Shown in pieces: positions 22,901 to 35,600 of a stretch of 64,000 nucleotides of DNA. Origin of the DNA: Gnetum montanum (taxonomy: Eukaryota > Streptophyta > Gnetopsida > Gnetales > Gnetaceae); contig MNCI01014546.1 of assembly GCA_015680685.1 (NCBI GenBank), positions 635,140-699,139 of the forward strand, given 5' to 3'. A program made the translations under genes and the position numbers. Under the pieces are notes generated by a model. The model searched no databases and had not been told where the DNA came from. It saw nothing but the letters and a program-made list of their open reading frames with translations. The first letter of the stretch is position 1; every line of letters begins with the position of its first letter.

Positions 22901-25614
22901 GTAAGTAAGCAAGGGCTAAGCTAGTGTAGGGAAAGGTAAGACTCTTTTTCTATTTCCTACTCCTAAATAGGTAGAATAGAGAAGACAGGAATAAAGGACT
23001 AAGAGACTTCTTTTGATTCCATGATTCCTTGGAGAGTAAGAGCTATTAAATGACCTTTAAAAGCTAAAAAAAGAGCATTCACTAAAGGCTGTGAGTGTGC
23101 CTTAGAGTGTTCCCATGTAACTCTTGTGAGTATAGGGAAAAGCCTATTGAGTGCACTCACTATCCAAGAATCCATCTCTAATAGTTCTTCCTTGTTTAGT
23201 GTTAAAGCTACTCTAAAGTAGTAGAATAAGAACTGAGTTACTTTATTAAATTGAAGAAGGAGGAGGGTGTCTGAGATTCTTTCTTTAGTACCTCAAAAAG
23301 AGGGTGACGATGACATAGGATAAGAGAATGAATAGAAGTAAGGTAAAAGGTCAAAGGAGAAGGAGGGGGGAAGGTAGCATCGTCGAAGCCAGAGTAGGTA
23401 GTATCATGAAGAATGTACCACGTAGTGAGTAAGAGATCATTAAGTAGGTGCATCTAAATGTATTATTTAATTTTACTAGGGATAAGACTTATTCATCAAT
23501 AAAAGTTGTAGTCAGGAGAGAGTGGCATGGAAGTTTTCAGTTGTAATGCCTCCATTAATTGATGTAATAGTTACCAAGAATTAGATCCACACACTAAGCT
23601 AACTAACCACATAGAACTGACTGTACATATTCTAAGATGTTCACTTCCTTCTTACCTATAGTTAGTTGCTACATTCAGCGATGAATTCCTTAGTGTGTCA
23701 CATCCTATTATTACTGCTTATTTTAATGTCTAAAAGCCTTATAGAGTAAAGCCTTTTGAGGAACAAAATAAATTTTCGAAAAATTATAGATAAAAAAATC
23801 AAGATAAAGAAGTAGCTTATTAGCTATTCTAGTCGAGGAAAGATGTCCAAAAAAACCTGTGACCATAAAGAGATTAGTCAGAACTTGTACCAAGGGGCAT
23901 AGCCTCACATCAACCGAATCTCAATTCAAAAAAGTCAACTTCTTTTTCTACTCAACTTACATGGAGTAGTTCAAAGTACCAGTATCCTCGAACATGAAAA
24001 GATCACTCCTAAAAGTTTCCTTTCTCTTATATACGATAGCACTGCTACCACTTCTGAAGCTAGGAACTTCGTTTTGTCAATACCTTTACTATAGAGAAAG
24101 AACAAGTGCGAAGCATGGTAGTCCTATGATGGGGGAGCATAGAGAGGACAGGGAGGAACTAATTGCCTTAAGGCTTAGAACTAAATTTCACAGTCATTCT
24201 AGTAAAGATAGCCATGAACAAAAAAGAAAAGTATTGAATCAACCACTATTTTAGAATCTACCTTACCTAATTCCCTTCCTGGTGATGTCGAATAACTAGT
24301 GCTAGTGGTAGTAGGAGCTCATGAATGAATACCTATTATTCAAATAGTTGTTGTTGAATAAGAGGTGTGCAGATGAATTGAATCATCAGCCATGGGACTT
24401 TAAATAGTGGGATGGACTCCATACGAATCTAACTCTAGAAATTTCTTTTGAATAAACATCTCTTCCTCAATAGGAACTAAACTAAACATTGTCATGAGGA
24501 AAGTTGCCACTTCTCAGTGCATGAGAAATGAAAAGCAAAAAGAGATTATTCATCAAAAGAAAAGAATGGAGTTCTTTCAACTCTTCCAAGAGCTTATGAG
24601 TGCATAAGAGTTGATATGCCAACAGCTAATTCAATAGTTGTGGATTCAATACCTTCATTCAAACTTGAACATGAAACAGCCTATTCAAGAATAGTAATAA
24701 GAGATTTTCATTAATGCAAGATTCACTCTTAAATCATCCTTCTCATCTTTCAAATCCAAATCATCATCTACATCTAATCAATCCCTAATCGTCTTGTATC
24801 CCTTTCTTTCTTTTCTCTTTTTGCAAGAAATCATCCTCATCGAATTGTTCACATATGAATCCTTATCCTCCAAATAATGTATTCATGATATTCTCTTTCC
24901 AATAGCTTATTCTATTCTGAATTCCTACTCCATGCAATGCACTTGCTCACCTTGCTCACCTTTGGGTGAGGGAAGAATTTGTTGCTTCCTAACTTGCCAA
25001 AGAGAAGGTATTCATTAAAGTAGTAATCATCGAAGGCGTACCAATAATGAAATAATCAAGGTAAAAAGTCTCTGGGTTAGAGTCACCAAGAAAGCAAGCC
25101 GGGAAAACACAGAGTTGACATAGTCAAGTAGGAAATCCCATAATCAATGACAAAAAGGCATAGAAAGGAGTATAAGTAGAAGTCCAAGAGCCTAGTTGTG
25201 CAAAGATCTAAGCATCGTATTCTAAATCTGGTGCGAAAATAGCTTCTTCTTGATGTAGGAGATTCGTGAACAAGCTCATCTAAGAGCCTAGCAATAGAAG
25301 CCTTTATTGTGATAGAGAGAGCTTCCAATAGCCTATGATTGCAAAGGCAAAGCCCTTATTAAAGGTAGCCATCAACGCACTAAGAACAATCCCATAGTGG
25401 TTCAATAATCAAATGCTCTTTCCATGCTTCCTTTTATATAGTAATAGTCATATGCTGCAAATCCTATTTGAAAGCTAGGATGGATGCGTAAGAAGTTTCA
25501 AACTTGAAGGCAAGTTTTAAAAGTTTTGGTTGAAAGGGGGCTCATAACATTCCTAACACCTAGACCACCACCAAATCCTCTTTCCATGTTCTATTCTATA
25601 ACCCAAATGCTCAT

Positions 25615-25770
25615 TGTGAATTCCATGAAGGTCTCAGCCATACAACTTATTGGTGCTTTTCTCTCATGTGTGCAGTCCAAGATCTCATTGAACAAGGCAA
25701 AGTAGTGGTCTATTCATCCCCCAGCAGTTCCAACACAATTTCCAAAAACCCTCTCCTACCACATTCAGTG
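25615..25770 (+). pseudogene. Ty3/gypsy gag zinc-finger fragment
   Basis: Translation from 25615 reads CEFHEGLSHTTYWC (C-x2-H-x9-C with a second His inside), then VQDLIEQGKVVV and KNPLLPHS. This matches the general plan CxxH..GHxxxxC-..VQDLIDxG..NPLPxH of the nucleocapsid region in plant Tat/Ogre-type Ty3 elements, known to me as a family pattern. Nothing protein-like was recognised on either side, so it is a short relic. Confidence 0.55.
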
Positions 25771-28700
25771 AGTGCACTAGTAAGGAGTAGTGCATCTGGA
25801 AATCTCATAGACAATGCCTAGAGACAAGAAGACACAGTATACCTAATTTCTTCAACATCAGATGAAGTGAACATGATTAGTCCCTTAGTGCTACCAATCT
25901 CATAGAGACCTTGCCTCTTAGGTCCCATCAGAGTTCTTTCCCAACTCCTACACTTGTGAACATTCCTGGCTATCCATCCTTCATGAATTTTCTATCACAT
26001 GAGTTATTTCACAATCCATCTCCTGAACTAAATCCTTTCTCTTTGCATTTCTCTGGATCCACTATAGTGATACTAGGGGCACCACCATCTTTGGTTATAG
26101 AGATCCAACTCACATGCCTAGCTCTAATGAATCCCTCCCTACCTAAAATAAGTAGTCAATGCGTAGAAATTGGACACATGTAGCCAAATAGACTCTTAAG
26201 AAAGATTAGGCTTGACCCCCGGAAGCAAAGTTTGAAAAGGAAGATCAAAAGTCTTTCATTTATGATGTGGCTTCACAACTCAAAAGTATCCCTACATAAA
26301 TTTCCATTTAGGAGTGACTTTCTACATTTGAAGCACATCAAAAATCATTTCTAAGAGTGCTTCTAAAGGCACACATGCCTAAAAAAGTTTCCTCAAAAGA
26401 ATGAGTCAAATGATTGCCCACACCAAAAATCATCACATTTTCAAATGACCCATCAAAGGGAACAATCATGTCTGGCCTCTTAACATCCCTGTCTAATGCA
26501 ATGAATATAAGGTCCTCTTGGTTTTAATTGACAACAAATTAGGCCTAAATGTTTGTCCCTTCCAAATGTAATAACTAAATTGAGTCTTCTAGTCTAGTCA
26601 TCTCTTCTCCAAGAAGGAGAACTAAGAACATAGATACAATCTATAATAGATTTCCTACTATCAAGCTCCCATAAAGACAAAGGAGCCAGAGTGGTCCTTA
26701 ACATCTCATAATAGATAAACAACACTTCATAATGGAAGATCATTACTTTCTTTTGGGATCAAGTGATGGCTATAAGTAGCAGAGATGAAGGCTTATGCTC
26801 TATGGCTTTTTTGAATATGGTGACCTTCTAAAGCTAAGGAAACCCCATCTTTATATGTTTAAGGAACTAGAGGGCTACTAGTGGTTAATACCCCAAGAAG
26901 GGCCTGAATATCAGTACTCAGATGACACTTCAAAACAAATGGACCCCCTTCTTACTATAGTGCTAGCTTCCTTTTCTTAGACCCTTTGGGCCTACCTTTA
27001 CATAAAAATGGTATCAAAGATGGTTCCATTGGTAGTCAACCTCTTTGCTTCCCTCATTATAGGTAACCCCTAAGCTAAGTTTTTGATACTTGTGATGATG
27101 ATCCATTTTTTTTTTTTAGTTTTTGTTTTGCTACTATTTCCACTTCCACTGAAACTACTTTCTATGTCCCCCTTAACACTCCTAGGCATTCTTCCAAGAT
27201 GGCTAATCTTAAGGAAGGCAAGCTAATTATCTCTCATCTCCTTTTGATTGAAAGTAGTCCTCATAGGCGAAAAGGCATCCAACTCATGGTTTAAGTCCTT
27301 TGTTGATCAAGCGACCTCTTCTCTTTTGCCTACCTTGAATTTCAGGCTGTCAGTTTGCAATACTTGCTCATAAGAACCCTAGTTCCATTTAGGCACCTCT
27401 TTTGGGGGCAATTGATCCATTCTATGAACCTAATTCTTATCCACTATTAATGGAAAATACTCTTCGAGTTAGTTCTCTAACTAAACCTCTCAATATTGGG
27501 CTTCCTCACTTAATAGCTTATTTAGTTTCCTACTATGATGGGGTGGGGGGTTAGAAAATGGACTTGCAATGAATTCAGCCGATCGATTCCTTGTGGCATA
27601 TAAATATTGGCGAAGCATAAGGTGGTTTAATGTTCAATCAGTGCTAATAACTTCCCTTTCTTCCTTGGTTGGGGACCTTGTAGGAGTTGGGCGAGATGCA
27701 ACACCGTTTTTCTAAAGGAGTTGGAGCAGTAGTAGTTTACTCATATAAAAGAATAAGACTAACTTACCATTCTAGTAAATAAAATGAAATGGTTGAGAGT
27801 GTATTCCTTTCTTCAATGCATTCCACTGGGGTGACTAGGGTAGCTTTTTTGTAAGATATGCTCATTCAAGCTCAAGCCAACTTCTATCAATTTAGTCAAA
27901 AAGCAAGGGTCTAGTCTATCAATTCATTCAATTTATTGGGACATTTACATTGGTTAAGTGCCTAGTCAAGGAATTGATTTCATCTGCTATGCTTTATGCA
28001 CCTAGTTATGGCCAATCCTGTTGGATGGGTGGCAATGCTAAAAGGTGCAGACCATGGTCTTCTAGACTAGCTTTATAACCATCCAATCTTAATGTTCTTT
28101 ATCCCATGGGTGATTTTGGTAGCCATCATCACAAGGACAAAGAGATTCCCAAGACCAAAACTATAGACTCATTCTACACTAGCCCACTAGCAAAACAAAG
28201 GACAAGGAGTTTCACCCGAAGTGCACTTCTGTCAAACGAAAGGACTTGGTAGGTGTCAACCCATTAATGGAAGATGGATAGCAAACCTTAATGCATGGGG
28301 AAAGATCATAGAGTTTACAAGCGAAATGCTACATAAAAGAAGTGAAATTAGGTGGCTTCACACAAACCAATTGACACTTGAATTTGAAAGACAAAAGACT
28401 AACCTAAGCATGAAAATCAACTTGAAGATCCAAGTAATTCCTTCAAGTAAGATAAGTCCAAGCTACAAAAGGAACTCTTCATCCAAAGAGTATACATAGA
28501 GTTAGAATATCGGCTCTCTGGAGGTGAACTTATGACTTCACCTTGTTCTTATGATGGGAAATAGCAACTCTTAGAAAATTTTATAAAAAAAAGACTAAAG
28601 TCCTATCCAAGATGCCCCACCAATCAAATAATGCACTACAAAGCTAGGGTTTTGCCCCAAAGTACACTTTTTCTGACTCCAAAAGTAAGTACAAACCAAG

Positions 28701-30114
28701 CAAAGAAGCAATGTTGACCACCCTTAAATGAGATCAGTGATCCCTTTCTCCTTATGCATGGAGGCAAGGCTAGGGAGTAGAAGACTATAAGTGCATGCAA
28801 CCCTTAGGAAAACCTCTAACTAGGATAACGAAACCTAACCAAAATGTTTAATCAATTACATCAATCATTGTGATCCTTCTTTCCCTTCCAGCCCATATTC
28901 ACTATTCCTCAAAAGAAAGGAAGGCTTAGAAGAACTCGCCTAGAGCAGTTTTGTATATAATATATAGATGGAATGGTTAATCAACATGCCTTGGAAGCAT
29001 GAGAGTAGGACCCTTGGACAAATAAATAATTCTTAATAACTTGTATGTACGGCTAACCTGCCCAAGTAAAAGGTTATTACAATGTTTTGGATAAAACCTA
29101 ATCACCGATTCATATTCTAGTAAGGCCCTTTTCTTATTGGGCATCTCTCCACAAAGGCCCTTTTTTCTATATGAGTTGACTAACCTACTAACAATGTAAT
29201 GTAATAAGATAAGAGGAAAATGAAATGGAATAGAAAGATTTCTCTCCCTTTGAGTGCTATTCTTCTTTCTCAACCTTGAAAGATATAGATTTATAGTATC
29301 AAAAATATCTTGATCGGTCAAATGACCAAGAGGGGCTTGCTAAAAGCCATTCACCACCTTTGTTCTATAGTTCAGTTCAATACTTAGCATAGGATATGTC
29401 ATTTATTCTTTTCTTAATTCATAAGAATATTTTATCCCTTTATCATTAATTTCATTAAGAAAACAATAAAGACATGGTAAGAAAAAAAAGCACCAATTAG
29501 TCAAGCTCGTGGTGTGTAGTGCCCCATAGTTCTTCTCACTTGGAGGGAGGAAAGCATGTTGCTACATTTTCTTCTTATTTATCTCTGTGTGTCTCACCAT
29601 ATTTGATTCTAATAAACATCACAAAGCCCACCAAGGGGTTTGATTGATTTCAAAAACAACCTAGGATCACAAGAGCCTCCATAGAATCTCCTAAGCATGG
29701 TTGGTCTTTATGTTGTGAGCTAAAAAAAAGGTTTCTAAGTCACTCAGCGACAATATCTTCCCTTTCCTTCAAGTAAATCTAACTAAGCCCAAGCTAACAA
29801 TAGCCTAATCCTTGTTGGATCTTATAGAGTGAGAGTAGTCTTACTCAACCAAAGATGCTCCCTTTCCTCTTCCCTTAGAGATGTAACTTTGAAGCAGTAA
29901 GCTTTGTGCTCTTATTCTTTCGACCAATACAAGCCCAAAACCACTTCCAACCCCTAATTATATGCTGACCTTCTTACTTTCCCATATCAAAGAAGGGAGA
30001 TTTGGTCCAATCCTCCTGGAATGCAGGATACTTACCTGTTATCTTTCTTAGTAGAAGAACAATGTGTGCTACCTTCTAACCATATTGGTATCTGACTATT
30101 GAAAAAAGCACTTC
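25771..30114. other. No recognisable gene
   Basis: AT-rich sequence with short ORFs only. A 114-codon - strand ORF (29321-28977) has no motif I can place. There is a T run at about 27107-27118. I see no RNA gene or mobile-element boundary until the target duplication at 30115. Confidence 0.5.
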
Positions 30115-30119
30115 ACATC
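30115..30119 (+). repeat. Target-site duplication, left
   Basis: ACATC, identical to 31222-31226 on the far side of the solo LTR. Confidence 0.85.
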
Positions 30120-31221
30120 TAATGAGACGCGACTTGCATTGGGCTGCGATATCACGTATGCGATATCGCGGCCGCCACGATATCGCATCCCATGCGATAT
30201 CGCGTAAGCGATATCGCGTCTTACCCTGCGATATCGCGTACGCGATATTGCGTCCCGCTGCCATATCTATAAATAAGAGGCAGCACTCCCTTCATTTCCC
30301 AATCCTGGCTAGTGTAGCGAAGCTCTGGCAGATTGATCACTCCAGAGTTAGAATTTTTCCCCATGTGCCCGCAGTAGGAGTCCTAGAGTGAACGGCTCTT
30401 TATTCGAGCAGCTTGTAACCTGAACCCAAGTTGTGTACGGCAATAAAGACGAACTTGTTTGGATAAACCTTGCAGCACGTGGTTTCATTTATTGCTTTAT
30501 TTCCTGCTTTCCTAGTGCGTTCAAGTACGACTTGATTACGAGCGTCTACGGACGTGTACGGCTAGTCAAGGAATCGGCTGCTTGACGCAATGCATGAGTA
30601 CGACTCAATTACGAGCATTGGATGCTTGGTAACCCAGTAGCGTATTCCAGGATTCTGCGCTTGGTAACTCCCGGGTCTGATGTGTACGGCTAGTTGAGGA
30701 ATCGGCTGCTCATTGCTAGGCTAGATCGTGTGATAAGTACGACTTAGTTACGAGCACCCACGGGTGTGTACGGCTGGCTAAGGAATCGGCTGCTTATCAC
30801 ACGTAGGCTAAATAGGTGCCTCAGTACGACCACTTCGAGCACTTGCGTTACGTGTGGCGATCCCAGTAACGATTAGCGTTTGGTAAGCCGCAGTTGCATA
30901 GTTCAGGGTGTGTCCGGTAAGTGGGAACGGATGCTGACGCTAGTTAATTTAGACTTAGGACATTAGTTAGAGTTAGCTTAGTTTCTCAACCCTTTCCTCT
31001 GATAGCATAGAAGATAAGCCGAAAATACCAAAAAAATCACATACCTCAGACTTGCTTAACCATACACCGTGACACTTACAAGCAAGCCTGGGAAGACAAC
31101 GAACGATTAACCCCAAGTGTTTCTTGTGGCGTTAAGGCATTTAGTCTGCGGAGTTCGACCGGATCGCGCGTGTACGCTCGTATTCGTATGGTTGAGTGTA
31201 GGGGTACGTCGCCACTCATCA
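30120..31221 (+). mobile_element. Solo LTR of the same family, with 5-bp target duplication
   Basis: It starts TAATGAGACG (TGATGAGACG in the sister copy) and ends CTCATCA. Flanks carry a perfect ACATC direct repeat (30115-30119 and 31222-31226). U3 has about seven GCGATATCGC-type palindromes (30147-30256), TATA box TATAAATA at 30268-30275, and AATAAA at 30442-30447. It is longer (1102 bp) than the left LTR because the block GTACGACTTGATTACGAG ... GAATCGGCTGCTT is repeated three times (about 30525-30800). There is no internal region, so it is a recombination-derived solo LTR. Confidence 0.92.
30525..30800 (+). repeat. Three-fold tandem repeat inside the solo LTR
   Basis: Three imperfect units each begin with a GTACGACT..TTACGAGC segment and contain GTGTACGGCT..GGAATCGGCTGCT. 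Spacing is uneven because the middle unit holds extra sequence (TTGGTAAC repeated). The left LTR has a single unit at about 4448-4515. This is expansion in R/U5. Confidence 0.7.
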
Positions 31222-31226
31222 ACATC
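31222..31226 (+). repeat. Target-site duplication, right
   Basis: ACATC, identical to 30115-30119. Confidence 0.85.
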
Positions 31227-32860
31227 GATCCATCTACTTCATTTATATGTGATTGTTCATTCACTTGACCTAGAAGTTCAATTATAAAATCCACACCTTT
31301 ATTATTATGAGTAAGGTAAGCCCCTATAAGAAACTGCTTAATAGTTTGGCAAAGCATAGACATTGCTAACCCTAGCTATCACCTGTCAACACCAAAATCA
31401 TCTCTCAAGCCTTCTCCACCCTTATGATTGATCATTTAGCTCCCACTATTCCTATTGATAAAGCCTCTCTATCTCTCTTTCCTTTTTTTTCTTGCTCTCA
31501 CCCAATAGAAAGAGTAGCCCTTAGCCATGCAATTTTTCTTATATATAAATGAAATGACATATGCAATATATTCTTTCTTTAGTGGCATCTTCTACTTGAG
31601 ATTCAAATTCTAATTGAGTCCTAGGCCCAACCAAAGCCCTTACTCTGAGATTTTGGTTTGAGTTTGCATAGGGAATAAGTATAAAGAAATTGGTGGAACC
31701 ATAGCCTTGGAATCAAATTTAGCTCATTCCTTTCAAAATTCTAACTCAAATTGAGGATCAAATTCCTTCCTTTTGTGGAAAGCTATCCCCAATTTTGATC
31801 CAAATTCTTATGCTGCCTTTGTTGCTACTTTTGATTCAATTGTTGAATATTTGAATTCACTAATGAAACTTTAAAAGAAATTGTTAGTGCTCTTGCGTGA
31901 AGCTTATCCTACCCCCTTACTATACAAAATGAACAAAAGAAGCCAATCTAGTTGTTGTGTCGTCAACCCCTTTGGTGAAGGAATGGTGGTTAGCTCAATT
32001 TCCCAGTATTGGGTCAATATGTGAAAAAACTTAGGAATGGCCTTAGCCCTATAGCTTGGGGCAAGTACCCCCATACCCATACTTTGAGCACTTTCCCAAT
32101 CTATAACTTTGATATCATCATAAGAATGAAAAATTAAAAAAGCCCTTTTTTAGGTAGCAAGACAAGTATAAATTAATGTAAGATCCTTATGAGATCAAGC
32201 ATGCACATATTCAAAAGGAGAATCTATTCCCTTCCCTATATGGGGTTCTATAATTGAGATCGAGGAGAGATGTGAGAATTAGACAAGACTAACTTGATGA
32301 TCTTTATGTGAGCACAGCATCCCTTACAAGTAGAGTAGTGTGTAGGAACTAAGCATATGCTAGAATCACACTCACATAAAGCGCTTTCACTAGGGCTACT
32401 AGGCAATCGAACTCTTCTACTACTAGGACAACTATTTACTAACTTACTTAAGGACTGACTACTCCAAGGAGCTCAAAGTGGCGATTAGATGGTTCAGTTG
32501 TTTCAGTCAAAAGGAGAGCTACTCCTGTTACTCTCAATGCATCACATACTAGCAGATAGGATATACTACAATTTATAACAGGAATTCAAAACAAACACGA
32601 GTTGGACAAACAAATTCAAACTATCAAGGATGCCTTAGAACCTGAGACATTTGGCTCTTCCTGTTGGGTTCCTAGGAACAAAATAGATATATATGTGTGT
32701 TATCATTTGCATTTATATATTGATCTTTGTATTTTGATTTCTATTTCTTCCGTTGGTCCCTCTTCTTGGGAGAGATATTCCATTATGTTATTACTTTGAT
32801 GCATTACCACCTTGTCGCCTAGGCCATGTTACACGTGTATACTTTGAGACATAACATGTG
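31227..32860. other. No recognisable gene
   Basis: AT-rich sequence resembling the block to the left of the solo LTR. No motif, RNA gene or repeat was recognised. Confidence 0.5.
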
Positions 32861-32885
32861 TACCCTATGGAGAGGCTTTCATAAA

Positions 32886-33262
32886 GAGTTTCCTTGAAAT
32901 GCTACCTTAAGATAAGCATTTATGTTAACTGTTTAAACACTACCTTTGGATATGCTTTAACTACCTTCTGGGGGATAGTGTTTCTTTGAAATGCTACATT
33001 AGGAGATGCTTTCCTCCATATAAACAATGTTTTTAACATACTAACTTTGGGGAAGCTTGTACTTTCAGAGCATCCTTAGGAAAGATGTTTCTTTAAAATG
33101 CTACCTTTAGATAAGCATTTTCATAAAAACACTTTCTTGGGATAACATTACATGAAACCTTAGAACAAGTGTTTCTGTGAAATGCATTCTTTAGGGACAT
33201 TTTTGTGAAACGCTACCTTTGGGTAAGTGTTTACTAGAAATGCTACCTTAGGATTCTGTTTG
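32886..33262 (+). repeat. Family 2 palindromic repeat array, block 1
   Basis: About six imperfect units each read GTTTC-nnn-GAAATGCTACCTTAGGA-type followed by TAAGCATTT, at about 32887, 32979, 33083, 33169, 33200 and 33229. The core is a hairpin, with TTTC and GAAA around a three-base loop. Units are separated by unrelated bases, so this is not a clean satellite. Confidence 0.7.
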
Positions 33263-34606
33263 TACTTGGAAAGGGTATCCTACTTCCTCTAGGGAGAGGC
33301 TTCCCTTGGATTTAGCCTGTGCAATGAAAGAGATTTAGGACTTTTTGTCTATTTGGCACTTTTGTCAACCACCCACAAGGGCACACCACACTTCAACTTG
33401 AAGATAAAAGCACTAGATAATTTTAGGTTATTAGTTTGTGCTAGTTGCTATCCTAGACATTAACCTATGCTACTTACCATGGGGAGCCACCCCTTGGCTA
33501 ACATGGGCTGCTACATTAGAGGAACTTCTCAACCAACAAGGTACACTTCCAGGGGAATCAACCTCCAATGAGCATGGTTATTGGATGTTAGACTTAGGTA
33601 GACCTCTATGTACAATGGTTAGCGACTCCATCTGCTATAGATGACTACAAATCCCTTTCTTACCTTAGAGGCATAGGGTAGTACCAAGGATTAAGGTATG
33701 AGCATAGACAGATGCTTGCTACAAAGCATTTGTCAAACACACTCAAAAATGCTTGTGGCATGGATTCCATCTAGCAAGTTATTAAGAGGTGAACCCACAT
33801 CAAGTGGGTGAACCCCCATCAAAGAGGGGGAACCCATTTCCTATATGAGTCCTTATAGACTTCCCAGGACTGGTAGGATGGGCCACTAAGGAGTTTGCTG
33901 ATTTGGAGTTTGGGGACACTAGGTTTTAGTATAACATAGCACGACAGGTGTTATTTTGCCCTGGGAAGGTCAATATTTAGCCTATGCCATAGAAGGAAAG
34001 GGCTCAATAGTCCTTCCTTCTGTAGACCACCCAAAAGGGAACACACCTCTTCTGCCTGGAGGTACAAGCATATATGAATTAATGGTTATTAGTTGGTGCT
34101 CCTATAAAAACCTCTTTGCAGATCCTTCATATCTAGCAGGATCCAAGGAGACTCCATGCTTGACATCATCACATATAATCTCACACCTATGTTGACACTC
34201 TTATCAAGTTTACTATATTCCTTGATTCAAGTATATTTTAGGTGATGTCCAAGCTTGGATCACTTATTATAGTATAGAAAGTCTCTTGCAAATGTTTTCA
34301 TGTTATTCTTAGTTAGGTTATTATTTTTTGCACTAAGCCACTTAAGATGCTCACTTGCATGTATCTTCTTGGAGGAAGGCAAAGCCAAGAACTTTAGTTA
34401 TTCTATACATGATTTCCATTTGAATGGTTGAACTTAAGGGGCAAAGGACTCTTCCACCAATGGCTATTCTTTATGGAGTCAATTAGTTATGATATTAGTT
34501 TGCCTGGGATTGGTTCACGACATTTAGCCTTAAACATTGAAGTAGTGATACAAAGTTAACCTAACCGTAAACATTCAACACGTAGCCTTGGTAGATCCTT
34601 GAAGAA
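33263..34606. other. No recognisable gene between family 2 blocks
   Basis: Short ORFs only. The sequence GTGAACCCACATCAAG and neighbours around 33790-33830 form a small local duplication. Nothing else is recognisable. Confidence 0.45.
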
Positions 34607-34963
34607 AACATTTCATTGAAATGCAACCTAGGGAAACACATTTACATGAAACATGTACACTTAGGATAAGGTATATACTCCTTTGGAAAAACGTTTAACT
34701 GATACCTTGGGATAAGCAGAAAATGCAATACAAGGGAACATGTTTCCTTGAAACGCAACCCTAGGAGATGCTTTGGCTAATGGACAGCATTTCAAGACAA
34801 TGCAAACTAGTTTTTTGGCTAACTTTCCTTGAAAAGCTTCCTTAGGGGTAGTTTGCACTTTCAAAGCTACCTTTAAATATGCGTTTCTAGGACATGCTAC
34901 CTTGGAAGAACCTTACACACAACCTTGGGATAAGCATTTTCTTGAAATGCATCCTTTTAGAGG
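34607..34963 (+). repeat. Family 2 palindromic repeat array, block 2
   Basis: Units at about 34607 (ACATTTCATTGAAATGC), 34741 (TGTTTCCTTGAAACGC), 34881 (GCGTTTCTAGGACATGC) and 34937 (GCATTTTCTTGAAATGC), most followed by AACC/CTACC-type tails. Stem length varies from 5 to 7 bp. Confidence 0.7.
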
Positions 34964-35319
34964 CTTTTATGATAAATGCTACCTTTTTTAAAAAGCTGGG
35001 ATCCTTTTTATTATATTATTTTATTTACATAATATGAAATATTTGACTTTTAGAAGGAGGGATAGACTATGCCAACATATACTACTCTGGGAAGCATTGC
35101 TTAGTTATGCTATTATTGAAATCTGAGGTTAGTTAACAAAATTTAGCTTGTAACATTATCGTAGTGATACAAGGGTTACATAACTGTCTATGTTAGATGC
35201 ACCACCTTTAGAGGTGCTTTGATAAAGTGCTTCCTATACACAAAACCTTGAGATGAGCATTTATAGGATCAACAAAACCTAAGGAGGAATGGCCCTTGGC
35301 TAACTTAAGATACGTGCAT

Positions 35320-35600
35320 TCAGGAGGAAGTGTTTCAATAAAAACACTACTTTACAGGATGCTTTCATCCTGATGGACAACATTTTTATTACACTTTCTT
35401 TGGGGAGGCTTGATAAGCCTACTTAGAAAAAGCTTTACATGTCGCCTTGAAATACACTTTTACCTTAAACGCTATCTTGGGACAACATTCTACGTGACTA
35501 GCAAATAACTGTTTCTATGAAGTGCACCCTAGTAGATGTGTTTCCTTGAAACACTTCTTTGGGATAGGTGTTTCAAGGAAACACCACTTAGTACGCCTCC
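35320..35600 (+). repeat. Family 2 palindromic repeat array, block 3, two perfect hairpins
   Basis: GTGTTTCCTTGAAACAC (35538-35554) and GTGTTTCAAGGAAACAC (35568-35584) are perfect 7-bp inverted repeats with 3-base loops. Against the GCATTTC/GAAATGC form of block 4, both sides of two base pairs have changed together. Weaker units lie at about 35326 and 35511. Confidence 0.75.

Larger units (their letters stand above)
14783..25614. other. Gene-free AT-rich sequence with scattered family 1 repeats
   Basis: No supported gene. Family 1 repeats occur at 16566-16656, 17424-17522 and, reversed, 19192-19245. One unassigned possible coding relic on the - strand (19449-19917) is listed separately. The rest shows no recognisable protein, RNA or repeat signal. 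Confidence 0.55.

Noticed and set aside
28977-29321. 114-codon - strand ORF, considered as an organelle-derived gene
   Set aside because: Some phrases recall intron maturase or plastid reading frames, but no motif could be matched and the ORF is isolated. Chance in AT-rich DNA is as likely.
30076-30391. ORFs on both strands through the GCGATATCGC array
   Set aside because: The array is palindromic and free of stops in several frames, and the translations are repeats of RYR/DIA type. They are by-products of the U3 repeat.
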